Shown: positions 6,829 to 14,649 of the stretch, one piece after another
How the letters are laid out: every line of letters starts with the position of its first letter
How positions within the stretch are numbered: the stretch's first letter is position 1
From: an uncultured Eubacteriales bacterium
Lineage (GTDB): Bacteria > Bacillota > Clostridia > Oscillospirales > UBA644
Length of the DNA stretch: 64,000 nucleotides
Direction of reading: 5' to 3'
Assembly: GCA_900547165.1 (NCBI GenBank)
Contig: URFZ01000005.1
Span: forward strand, 1 to 64,000
The notes under the pieces: model-generated
The model's input: only the letters and a program-made list of their open reading frames with translations
Databases searched by the model: none
Told to the model about the DNA's origin: nothing
Translations under genes and position numbers: made by a program

Positions 6829-7193
6829 AAAAACTCATAGGTTCGGTTGTTGTTATTTCGGTTCTTGTTGCGCTTGCCGTCGGGACTCGGTTATATCTTA
6901 AAAATTGTGTGGAATCTTTTCTTGCGTCCGTTGAATACGTTTCGCAGGCTCCGACGGAAAGGGAAGAGGCGTTTTCGGATATGGTCGGAAAATTCTCGAA
7001 AAAACGTAAAGTGCTCGCGCTTTTCGTTCACGGAGAGTACCTGTCCGAGATAGGACAAAAACTTTCGGAACTTTCAAAAATGTATTCCTCGGGCGCGGAC
7101 GGGGAAGAATTGCGCGACGGATTGACGGAAGTTTCTGTCTTGCTCAACGAAATGTATTCCTCGGGCGTGGTTTCTTTCGATACGGTATTTTAA
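6825..7193 (+). CDS. DUF4363 family membrane-anchored protein
   Basis: A 122-residue protein with one N-terminal membrane segment (LIGSVVVISVLVALAVGTRLYL) and a mostly helical extracytoplasmic part (FLASVEYVSQ..., LSELSKMYSSG). It starts by a 4-bp ATGA overlap with the DUF421 gene, so the two are coupled and probably act together at the membrane. The function is unknown in the family. The duplicated phrase MYSSG (two copies near the C-terminus) suggests an internal helical hairpin repeat. No terminator is obvious in the 140 bp after it. Confidence 0.75.
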   Translation: MKKLIGSVVVISVLVALAVGTRLYLKNCVESFLASVEYVSQAPTEREEAFSDMVGKFSKKRKVLALFVHGEYLSEIGQKLSELSKMYSSGADGEELRDGLTEVSVLLNEMYSSGVVSFDTVF

Positions 7194-7279
7194 TTCCGAC
7201 AGCCCTTGCCATGAAGTTCTTTTGTGAGCCGAAATTCGCAAAAATCGGCAAATTCATAATTTTTTTTCAATATCGGGTA

Positions 7280-7307
7280 TTGACATTTTTGCGAAGTATG
7301 ATATAAT
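7280..7307 (+). promoter_or_regulatory. promoter of the yceD-rpmF operon
   Basis: A consensus TTGACA (7280-7285), 16-bp spacer and TATAAT (7302-7307), about 50 bases before the yceD start. This is one of the best promoters in the window. Confidence 0.85.
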
Positions 7308-7358
7308 GAATAGGCAGACTGTAATGGGATAGGTATGCACTTTTTGCGGAGGTACGCT

Positions 7359-7814
7359 ATGAGAGAAGTTAAAACCGTGCTTGATATAGCGTCGTTTTTT
7401 AAGAGTACGGGAATGACCGAAACTCTTGATTTCTCCGTTCCGATGCCTCCCGAACAGTCGGAGTTTTCCGATGTTACCGTTGTGGGAAAAATGAAGAATA
7501 CCGCGGACGTTGTCAGCCTTAAAGTGACCGTAAGCGGGCTTTATAAGACCGAATGTGACCGTTGCCTTGACGAGGTTTCCGTTCCTCTTGAAGCGGAAAT
7601 TGATACCATTGTCACGGAAAATGAGTCCAAGGACGATTCCGTTACGGTAAACGGCGGCAAGATAGATCTTGTCAAAACCGCATACGATGCGCTGTCGCTT
7701 GAAATCCCTCTGATAGTCCACTGCTCCGAGGATTGCAAGGGTATATGCCAGGGGTGCGGTGCAAATCTCAATCACGAGGCTTGCCGCTGCGAACAAAACG
7801 ACGGAGAACTTTGA
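7359..7814 (+). CDS. yceD: YceD/DUF177 family protein, 23S rRNA accumulation
   Basis: 151 residues from the ATG at 7359, which has GGAGG 6 bases upstream; the in-frame ATG at 7335 lacks a site. The middle holds the family's VSGLYKTECDRCLDEVSVPLEA segment with a CxxC pair. The C-terminus has a second Cys cluster (CSEDCKGICQGCGANLN), so a zinc-binding site is likely. YceD proteins are required for normal 23S rRNA levels in bacteria and plants, and the gene almost always precedes rpmF, as here. It is probably cytosolic and involved in 50S biogenesis. Confidence 0.9.
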   Translation: MREVKTVLDIASFFKSTGMTETLDFSVPMPPEQSEFSDVTVVGKMKNTADVVSLKVTVSGLYKTECDRCLDEVSVPLEAEIDTIVTENESKDDSVTVNGGKIDLVKTAYDALSLEIPLIVHCSEDCKGICQGCGANLNHEACRCEQNDGEL

Positions 7815-7864
7815 TTAACATAGTTAAAAAAATAATATTTATTACGAGCGGGAGGTGTTTTTGA

Positions 7865-8050
7865 ATGATAGCTCCGAAGAACAGAATTTCCAAACAGAGA
7901 AAGCACAAGAGAAGATCCAGCACATGGAAACTTGATATGCCCGGCATAGTTAAGTGTTCTCATTGCGGCGAGGCGGTTTTGTCGCACAGAGTCTGCAAGG
8001 CTTGCGGCTACTACAACGGCAAACAGGTTATTAAGGTAGACGCCGAATGA
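7865..8050 (+). CDS. rpmF: 50S ribosomal protein L32
   Basis: 61 residues: basic N-terminus (PKNRISKQRKHKRRS), then the zinc-ribbon Cys pairs CSHCGEAVLSHRVCKACGYY with all four Cys present (the zinc-binding form of L32). The GGGAGG site is about 11 bases before the ATG. It lies 50 bp downstream of yceD, the usual order. An out-of-frame TTG just before the ATG is not used. Confidence 0.96.
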   Translation: MIAPKNRISKQRKHKRRSSTWKLDMPGIVKCSHCGEAVLSHRVCKACGYYNGKQVIKVDAE

Positions 8051-8157
8051 TAAAACGTCTTCGGACGTTTTCGGAAAATGATTGTTGATGGGAAAACATC
8101 GGTGTGCTTTTTCAGTGCGCGCCGCGTTTTCCCTTTAATCATTTATGGGGAGAGTTT

Positions 8158-9471
8158 ATGGCAAAAATAATTTCCGTTGACAGAAAAAGTCCTTTTTACG
8201 GAAAAATCAAAGCCGACGATGAACTTGTCAGCGTGAACGGAAGAAAAATCCGCGACGTGTTGGATTATATGTTCGAAACGGCGGATATTTCGGGTGATGT
8301 TACCGTCATTGTCTGCCGCAACGGGGAACAGCATTGCTTTTCCGGAAAATGCGATGGAGATCTCGGTTTTTCTTTTTCGAATTTTCTGATGGACAAACAG
8401 CGCAGCTGCAAAAATAAATGCGTTTTTTGTTTCATAGACCAGATGCCGCCTGCCATGCGCGACACTCTATATTTCAAGGACGACGATTTCCGTCTTTCGC
8501 TTGTGTACGGCAACTATGTGACACTGACAAACGTTGACGACGAAGAAATTGACAGAATATGCGAACTTCATGTTTCTCCTCTTAATATTTCGGTTCATTC
8601 TACCGACCCCGAAACGAGATATAAAATGCTTCGCAACCCGCGTGCGAAAGATATTATGAAAAATCTGCGCAAACTGAAAGATGCGGGAATAAATCTGCGC
8701 TGCCAGATAGTGCTTTGCCCCGGGATAAACGACGGCGACGGTCTGACAAAGTCCTTGGAAGACCTTGCGTCTCTTTATCCTGCGGTCTCAAGCGTTTCCA
8801 TAGTTCCCGTCGGACTGACCAAATTCCGCGACGGGCTTGCCCCGCTTGTGCCGTTCACGAAAGAGACTGCTGCGGACGCCCTGCGGCGTATCAACGAGAT
8901 AGGGGACGAGTGCCTGAAAAAGTACGGCACGCGCATCTTTTACGGCGCAGACGAATTTTATCTGAAAGCCGAAGTCCCCGTGCCCGATGTTTCGTTTTAC
9001 GAGGACATGGAACAGTATGAAAACGGCGTGGGAATGCTTTCCTGCTTCAAGGACGATTTTGCATATTATTCGGAAGAAAAGAAACCGAATGATTCAAAGG
9101 TGAAAATTTCGCTTGTAACGGGTGTTGCCGCCGCCGAAACGATTGACGGCGCGTTAAAAACGCTTTCGGATAAATACCCGGGACTTGATTATACCTTATA
9201 TACCATATATAACGATTATTTCGGACGCACGATAACGGTTGCCGGACTTGTGACCGCTACCGATATTATCGCGCAACTCAAAGGCAAAGATCTCGGGGCG
9301 TATCTCATAATTCCCGACGTTATGCTTCGCGACGATACGTTCCTTGACGATCTGACCGTTTCGGACGTTGAAAGAGAACTTGCCGTTCCCGTGCGCGTTG
9401 CGTCAGACGGTGCCGAGGGGCTTTTGGACGCCGTTGAATTCTGCGTCAAACATTCAAAGAAGAGAGGTTAG
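8158..9471 (+). CDS. DUF512 radical SAM-like protein with N-terminal PDZ-like domain
   Basis: 437 residues. The N-terminal 60 residues form a PDZ-like fold (SPFYGKIKADDELVSVNGRKIRDVLDYM). Near residue 83 there is the iron-sulphur motif CKNKCVFCFIDQMP (CxxxCxxC), followed by radical SAM-like barrel segments and the DUF512 C-terminal region. The family is conserved in Firmicutes and cyanobacteria, almost always next to der, but its substrate is not known. The start at 8158 has GGGGAGAG upstream; an earlier ATG at 8104 has no site. It sits 5 bp before der in the same operon. Confidence 0.85.
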   Translation: MAKIISVDRKSPFYGKIKADDELVSVNGRKIRDVLDYMFETADISGDVTVIVCRNGEQHCFSGKCDGDLGFSFSNFLMDKQRSCKNKCVFCFIDQMPPAMRDTLYFKDDDFRLSLVYGNYVTLTNVDDEEIDRICELHVSPLNISVHSTDPETRYKMLRNPRAKDIMKNLRKLKDAGINLRCQIVLCPGINDGDGLTKSLEDLASLYPAVSSVSIVPVGLTKFRDGLAPLVPFTKETAADALRRINEIGDECLKKYGTRIFYGADEFYLKAEVPVPDVSFYEDMEQYENGVGMLSCFKDDFAYYSEEKKPNDSKVKISLVTGVAAAETIDGALKTLSDKYPGLDYTLYTIYNDYFGRTITVAGLVTATDIIAQLKGKDLGAYLIIPDVMLRDDTFLDDLTVSDVERELAVPVRVASDGAEGLLDAVEFCVKHSKKRG

Positions 9472-9476
9472 GGGAT

Positions 9477-10799
9477 ATGGCGATTGTTGCTGTTGTCGGC
9501 AGACCCAATGTGGGAAAGTCGTCGCTTTTTAATAAAATAGTCAATCAGAGGCTTTCGATAGTGGAGGATACTCCCGGCGTTACCCGTGACCGTATATACT
9601 GCGACACGGAGTGGAACGGCGTAAAATTCACGCTTGTCGATACGGGCGGTATCGAGCCGCGCACCAATGACGTCATTCTTTCACAGATGCGCGCACAGGC
9701 GCAGGTGGCGATAGATAAGGCTGACGTTGTTATCATGGTCGTGGATATTCAGTCCGGTATGACTTCAACCGATGCCGACGTTGCGCAAATGCTTTTGAAA
9801 GCGAATAAAAAGGTCGTTCTTTGCGTTAACAAGGTTGATAAACCGGGGGCGGAACCTCCCGAAATATATGAGTTTTACAACCTCGGTCTCGGCGACCCGT
9901 TCGGCGTTTCCGCCGTTCACGGTCTCGGAATAGGTGATCTGCTTGACGAGGTGGTAAAGGAACTCAAAGACGCTCCCGAGGAACCCGAATACGAGGGCGC
10001 GATAAAGGTCGCTCTCATCGGAAAGCCGAATGTCGGTAAATCGTCGCTTGTCAACTATATGCTCGGCGAAAAACGTATGCTTGTTTCCGATATTCCCGGC
10101 ACGACCCGCGACGCCGTCGATTCCGTCAAGGAAAACAAGTACGGCAAATTCGTGTTTATCGACACTGCGGGACTGCGCAAAAAGAGCAAAGTCAATGAAA
10201 ATATCGAGCGTTATAGCGTTGTTCGTTCGTATATGGCGGTGGACCGTGCGGATGTCGTTCTTATTATGATAGACGCGAACGAGGGTGTCACCGAACAGGA
10301 TACCAAGATCGCGGGCTTTGCGCATGAGCGCGGCAAGGCTTCCGTTATCGTTGTGAATAAATGGGACATCGTTGAAAAAGACGATAAGACCATGAACAAG
10401 ATAAAGGAAAAAGTCGTAGAAGATTTGAAATATATGTCCTACGCTCCTGTTATATTTATTTCGGCAAAAACGGGACAGCGTGTTGAGAAACTTTACGAAC
10501 TTATAAATTATGTTCATGAACAGCACGGCAGACGCGTTTCGACGGGCGTTCTGAACGATGTTCTTGCGGACGCGACGACAAAGGTTCAGCCGCCGACGGA
10601 CAAGGGCAAACGTTTGAAAATATTCTATATGACACAGCCCGCAACAAATCCGCCCACGTTCGTGGCGTTCTGCAACGATGCCGATTTGTTCCATTTTTCA
10701 TATCAGAGATATCTTGAAAATCAGATAAGACAGACTTTCGGACTTGAAGGCACACCGATACGCTTTATCGTTCGCGAGAAGAACGAAAAGGATAAATAA
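9477..10799 (+). CDS. der: ribosome biogenesis GTPase Der (EngA)
   Basis: 440 residues with the hallmark tandem GTPase domains. The first P-loop is GRPNVGKSS near residue 8, with DTPGVTRDR and NKVDKPG. The second P-loop GKPNVGKSS is near residue 182, with DIPGTTRDAVDS and NKWDIVEKD. A C-terminal KH-like domain follows (IFYMTQPATNPPTFVAFCND). Der acts in maturation of the 50S subunit and is essential in most bacteria. Its position between the DUF512 gene and tcdA makes one operon. Confidence 0.98.
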   Translation: MAIVAVVGRPNVGKSSLFNKIVNQRLSIVEDTPGVTRDRIYCDTEWNGVKFTLVDTGGIEPRTNDVILSQMRAQAQVAIDKADVVIMVVDIQSGMTSTDADVAQMLLKANKKVVLCVNKVDKPGAEPPEIYEFYNLGLGDPFGVSAVHGLGIGDLLDEVVKELKDAPEEPEYEGAIKVALIGKPNVGKSSLVNYMLGEKRMLVSDIPGTTRDAVDSVKENKYGKFVFIDTAGLRKKSKVNENIERYSVVRSYMAVDRADVVLIMIDANEGVTEQDTKIAGFAHERGKASVIVVNKWDIVEKDDKTMNKIKEKVVEDLKYMSYAPVIFISAKTGQRVEKLYELINYVHEQHGRRVSTGVLNDVLADATTKVQPPTDKGKRLKIFYMTQPATNPPTFVAFCNDADLFHFSYQRYLENQIRQTFGLEGTPIRFIVREKNEKDK

Positions 10800-11501
10800 A
10801 TGAGTATTTTTGAAAGAGAAGCGCTGCTTGTCGGAGAAGACGGCGTTCGGAAACTTTCCGAAAAAACGGTTGCCGTGTTCGGCCTCGGCGGCGTCGGCTC
10901 ATTTGTGTGCGAAGCGCTTGCGCGCGGCGGGATAGGACATCTTATTCTTGTCGATAACGATACCGTAGCCGAATCGAACATCAACCGCCAACTTGTGGCG
11001 CTGCATTCGACGCTCGGAAAAAAGAAGACAGAAGTCGCAAAAGCGCGTGTTTTTGATATAAACCCCGCTGCAAAAGTCGAAACATACGAAATGTTCTATA
11101 TGCCCGATACCGCAGACGAAATAGACCTTTCGGTCTGCGATTTTGTGGTTGACGCCATTGACACCGTGACCGCAAAACTCGAACTTGCCGTTCGCTGCGA
11201 CCGCCTCGGCGTTCCGTGCATAAGCTGCATGGGCACGGGCAACAGGCTTGACGCAACAAAATTCTGCGTGACGGATATAAACAAAACCGATACCTGCCGC
11301 TTGGCGCGTGTCATGCGCAGGGAACTTCGTAAACGCGGCGTCAAAAAACTGAAAGTCGTTTACTCAAAAGCGGAACCCAAACCGCCGACTCCCGACCCGT
11401 CGAAAAGAAAGCAGACTCCCGGCAGCATATCTTTTGTTCCGCCCGTTGCGGGCATGATATGTGCGGGCGAGGTCATACGCACTTTGTTGGAAATTGAATA
11501 A
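10800..11501 (+). CDS. tcdA: tRNA threonylcarbamoyladenosine dehydratase (TcdA/CsdL, ThiF-like)
   Basis: 233 residues, E1-like fold. The nucleotide-binding glycine loop is VAVFGLGGVGSFVCEALAR, followed by the acidic end of strand 2 (LVDNDTVAESNINRQL) and an FVVDAIDTVTAKLEL segment. The central SCMGTGNRLDAT stretch is typical of TcdA. It uses ATP to cyclise t6A37 to ct6A37 in tRNAs that read ANN codons. The ATG directly follows the der stop codon, with AAAGGAT as a probable site, so translation is coupled. Other ThiF-family roles cannot be fully excluded, but length and motifs fit TcdA. Confidence 0.88.
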   Translation: MSIFEREALLVGEDGVRKLSEKTVAVFGLGGVGSFVCEALARGGIGHLILVDNDTVAESNINRQLVALHSTLGKKKTEVAKARVFDINPAAKVETYEMFYMPDTADEIDLSVCDFVVDAIDTVTAKLELAVRCDRLGVPCISCMGTGNRLDATKFCVTDINKTDTCRLARVMRRELRKRGVKKLKVVYSKAEPKPPTPDPSKRKQTPGSISFVPPVAGMICAGEVIRTLLEIE

Positions 11502-11510
11502 TATGTATTA

Positions 11511-11543
11511 AAAATGCTTCGACCGAAAGGCCGAAGCATTTTT
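11511..11543. terminator. bidirectional terminator between tcdA and the DUF4091 gene
   Basis: The stem AAATGCTTCG/CGAAGCATTT has A-runs on one side and T-runs on the other, so it can stop both convergent operons. Confidence 0.85.
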
Positions 11544-11558
11544 AGATTTTTTCTGTAA

Positions 11559-13670
11559 TTATTCTTCAATCTCTTTGCCGCACACGTCGCAAATGCCGTC
11601 TTCGTTATCGTCCGTGTGATAGCCGAGTTTCGGTTCAACAATGTCTTCTATGTTATCTATGCGTTCTTCTCCCGCCACGTCGTAAAACCTCCCCGCGCAC
11701 TTTTCGCAGATATAGTATTCGCAGCTGCCGCTCTTTTCGCATTCGGCGATAACTTCGTCAACTTTTTTCAACTCGTGTGAGCATTCCGCAACGCCGAGAA
11801 GCCTTTCAACGGTCTTATCACCGACCGTGACGGTTATTTTTTCCGTGTTTGCGGACTTCGGAACGGTCAGCGTATATACGAAATATCCGTTTTTTGCTTC
11901 CTTTTCAAAGTCTTTGCCGTTTGCCGAAACATTTATATTATTTTCGGAATAGACCGTTACCGTGTTCGAGCCGTCCTCATTCATTTTTGTCGTGACAAGC
12001 GTTGTGTCATCGCTCATCAGATATTCAGCGATGAGTTTTCTCATCTGCGTCAGCAGGGAAGAGTCGTGCTCGTAATCCCCGACGCTTCTGAACAGAGCCT
12101 GAGTATATGTGGAAAGAAGTTCTTTCGCGTCCGCGTCTATCGAATATTTTTCGATGAATTTCTGCATTTTTGCTTCCGCAAGCGTCAGATATTCATAGTC
12201 TTCCATTCCGTCGCGTATCGCTTCGAGTCTCAATGTCGGAACCAGCATATTCCTGCCGACTATGCCGTCGCCCTCTTTGCCCGGATAGCAAAGATAGCCG
12301 TCTCCTGGAAGTCCTTCCGAGGTGTACGGGTTTGTCCACACGTCTCTGGCAACATAGTTGCCGCCGCCTTTGTAGTAATCAAAAAGCGTAGTAGCCCAAT
12401 AAAGTTCTCCCTCAACTCCGTAATCTTTTTGCATCCAATGAACTATTCGAGGCGAAAGCAGATTATCGTTGAGATGATATGTCGGATACGGCGCCGCGGG
12501 AACAGCGCATCCGTACCACCAAACGTGTTCGCCGAGCGCCTGTTTTCCCGCAACAAAGCTTTTGTCTATCATATTCCAAAGCGGGCACCAGCATGAGATG
12601 TATCCGTCATATTTTGAATTGTTCGTTGTTACGATATTTTTTATGTCGGGCGCAAAGCCGCTTATTCCCGCCGCAAGGTCTTTTATCAATTTTTCGTTCG
12701 CTTCCGTGTCTGCGGGCTCGTCAACAACGTAGTACGACGCGATCTGTGTCAGATCGTACTTTTTCAGAAGTTCGTACATATATTTATTGTTCTTGTTGTT
12801 TGCCATCGCTTCGGAATCGACCGTGCCGCTGTAATCCCATTGGTGAAGCAGAAGTTGAACGTGCGTTATCTCGGGGTGTTCATCTACAAATTCTTTCATC
12901 GACTTGACGTAGTTTTCCAAGTCCGCGCCGTAGCCGTCGTATTCGATGAAAAACATATAGTTGCCCGAAATGCGGTAATCGAGGAAAAATTCCCACACCA
13001 TTCGGTTCATCTCTTTGCTCGATATGCCGACATCTTCATAATAATTATTGTTCCAATGATGCAAGAAATTCGTTTGCATAGAACTTTTGACGGGGAGCGC
13101 AAAATCCCATACTTCGACGCTGACGGGAATTTCTCTTTCGCCTCCGTCAAACGTAACGCTGACCTTTCCGGTATATTTGCCTGCCGCCTGCGTCTGCGCC
13201 GAGCGGACGGTTATCCAATAACCCTGATTTTTGCCCGCATCGATGTCGCAGATGTCGTTTGCCGCCTTGCCGTCCGAGCCGTCGAACATCGGTATCAGCG
13301 CATCGGGATAAAAACCCGTTTCGGTCGGGAATCTCTCTTCCGAAACTTCGATATAACGCTGCCTGTAAAGCGTGAAATCGAGTTTGTCGCCGTTTTCGTT
13401 CGAAATATCCGAAACGCTGACCTTGACATTCTTCACATCGCTGTCAAAACGGAGCAGAAATTGCATTCCCTCGCTCTCGTTTTTTGCAAGAAAAGCCGTA
13501 AGTCCTCCGTTTTCCGTCTTTGTCGGAAATTCGTCCCGCAAAACGCTTTCCGTGTTCGGAACGATATACACATTGTCGATTTTCAACGGTTCTCCTCCTT
13601 TTTTTTCGCACGCCGCCGTCAGCGTGAGCGAAAGAACCAGAAAAAGTATTGTCGCGATAATTTTTTTCAT
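11559..13670 (-). CDS. secreted lipoprotein with DUF4091 glycosidase-like domain
   Basis: 703 residues. A lipoprotein signal peptide is visible (ILFLVLSLTLTAAC, Cys at residue 21). An N-terminal beta-rich region (residues about 30-210) precedes a TIM-barrel-like DUF4091 domain (LHHWNNNYYEDVG, HVQLLLHQWDYSG, YYVVDEPADTEA, VWWYGCAVP). The acidic VVDEPAD segment sits where GH-like enzymes carry an acid/base residue. The C-terminal tail has a His/Cys-rich segment (CSHELKK ... CEYYICEKCAGRFYD) and a D-x-N-x-D-G loop followed by CDVCG. The substrate is unknown, probably a glycan. The start follows AGGAG at 13670 and overlaps the queH stop by 4 bp. Confidence 0.8.
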   Translation of the reverse strand: MKKIIATILFLVLSLTLTAACEKKGGEPLKIDNVYIVPNTESVLRDEFPTKTENGGLTAFLAKNESEGMQFLLRFDSDVKNVKVSVSDISNENGDKLDFTLYRQRYIEVSEERFPTETGFYPDALIPMFDGSDGKAANDICDIDAGKNQGYWITVRSAQTQAAGKYTGKVSVTFDGGEREIPVSVEVWDFALPVKSSMQTNFLHHWNNNYYEDVGISSKEMNRMVWEFFLDYRISGNYMFFIEYDGYGADLENYVKSMKEFVDEHPEITHVQLLLHQWDYSGTVDSEAMANNKNNKYMYELLKKYDLTQIASYYVVDEPADTEANEKLIKDLAAGISGFAPDIKNIVTTNNSKYDGYISCWCPLWNMIDKSFVAGKQALGEHVWWYGCAVPAAPYPTYHLNDNLLSPRIVHWMQKDYGVEGELYWATTLFDYYKGGGNYVARDVWTNPYTSEGLPGDGYLCYPGKEGDGIVGRNMLVPTLRLEAIRDGMEDYEYLTLAEAKMQKFIEKYSIDADAKELLSTYTQALFRSVGDYEHDSSLLTQMRKLIAEYLMSDDTTLVTTKMNEDGSNTVTVYSENNINVSANGKDFEKEAKNGYFVYTLTVPKSANTEKITVTVGDKTVERLLGVAECSHELKKVDEVIAECEKSGSCEYYICEKCAGRFYDVAGEERIDNIEDIVEPKLGYHTDDNEDGICDVCGKEIEE

Positions 13671-14320
13671 TTGTTTTCTCCTGTCTTTGCTTTTTCGGCG
13701 GCAGTTCTCTTTTTTCGTTCTACCGCCTCTTTTTTCGAAAATACGCACCCGCAGTAATCCTGCCTGTAAAGTCCGTATTTCGCGGACAACTCAACGGAAC
13801 GCTTGTATCCGTCTTTTTTCTTGAAATCCGACGGCAGCCACTTCGCGCCGAACTCCTTTGCCTTTTCTTCTCCGACTTCGTTCAGTACCTCCGCATTTTT
13901 AAGAGGGGATATTGTCAACGTCGTTGCGAAAAGGTCGAATCCGTGAGCGCCCGCTTCTTTTGCGGTTTGTCCGAGCCTCAGTTCGAAGCATTTTTTACAG
14001 CGTTCGCCGCCCTCCGGAATGTTTTCAAGCCCTTTCACCGCGTCAAAAAACTCCTGCGGGTCGTATTCGGCTTCAAGCAGTTTTATCGGGTTTTCGGGCT
14101 TCATTTCCGATATCAGCCTTTTCAGTTCCGTCAATCTCTTCTCGTATTCGTCGGCGGGGGAGATGTTCGGATTGAAGAAAAACACAGTCACTTTTGCTTT
14201 GTCCGCGATGCGTTCAAGCACAGTTGACGAACACGGCGCGCAACAGCAATGCAAAAGCACCGTCGGCATATCTTTTTCGGACAGAAGCCTGTCCGTTTCA
14301 AGCGAATAATTCTTTTTCAA
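13667..14320 (-). CDS. queH: epoxyqueuosine reductase QueH
   Basis: 217 residues (formerly DUF208). The N-terminal motif LLHCCCAPCSSTVLE and the later Cys groups GERCKKCFELRL and YCGCVFS provide the ligands for the iron-sulphur and metal centres of this family. QueH reduces epoxyqueuosine to queuosine in tRNA as a non-orthologous substitute for cobalamin-dependent QueG. The start is a TTG at 14320 with GGAGG 5 bases upstream; no ATG alternative fits. The functional link to the DUF4091 lipoprotein that overlaps it is not apparent. Confidence 0.92.
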   Translation of the reverse strand: MKKNYSLETDRLLSEKDMPTVLLHCCCAPCSSTVLERIADKAKVTVFFFNPNISPADEYEKRLTELKRLISEMKPENPIKLLEAEYDPQEFFDAVKGLENIPEGGERCKKCFELRLGQTAKEAGAHGFDLFATTLTISPLKNAEVLNEVGEEKAKEFGAKWLPSDFKKKDGYKRSVELSAKYGLYRQDYCGCVFSKKEAVERKKRTAAEKAKTGENK

Positions 14321-14503
14321 GTTGACCTCCGAACGGGATATTTTATTGGCAGCTTCATTTATATAATTATAGCATATCTTATATATAAAATGGAATGGTT
14401 TTCGGTGAAAGTTTTCCGTAAGTTTGCATTTTGCAACGGTTTGCGAAAATCGTGCGTTAATTCTTTAACAATCTTTCTCAAACAAAAATTCACAAATCCT
14501 ATA

Positions 14504-14532
14504 TTGAATAGCGTGGAAATTTGTGGTATACT
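14504..14532 (+). promoter_or_regulatory. promoter of pckG
   Basis: TTGAAT (14504-14509), a 17-bp spacer and TATACT (14527-14532). The leader to the ATG at 14650 is about 110 bases and contains the self-complementary GTGG/CCAC stretch near 14549-14560. No known riboswitch is recognised. Confidence 0.7.
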
Positions 14533-14649
14533 ATTATTGTGGAAAATGTGGGTCACCACATACATTTCTTTGCTTGTCGCAGCATTGCGAAAACAGGCGA
14601 AGAGGATATTTTGAAAGAAAAAAATATTAAGGAATAAGAGGTAATAGGT

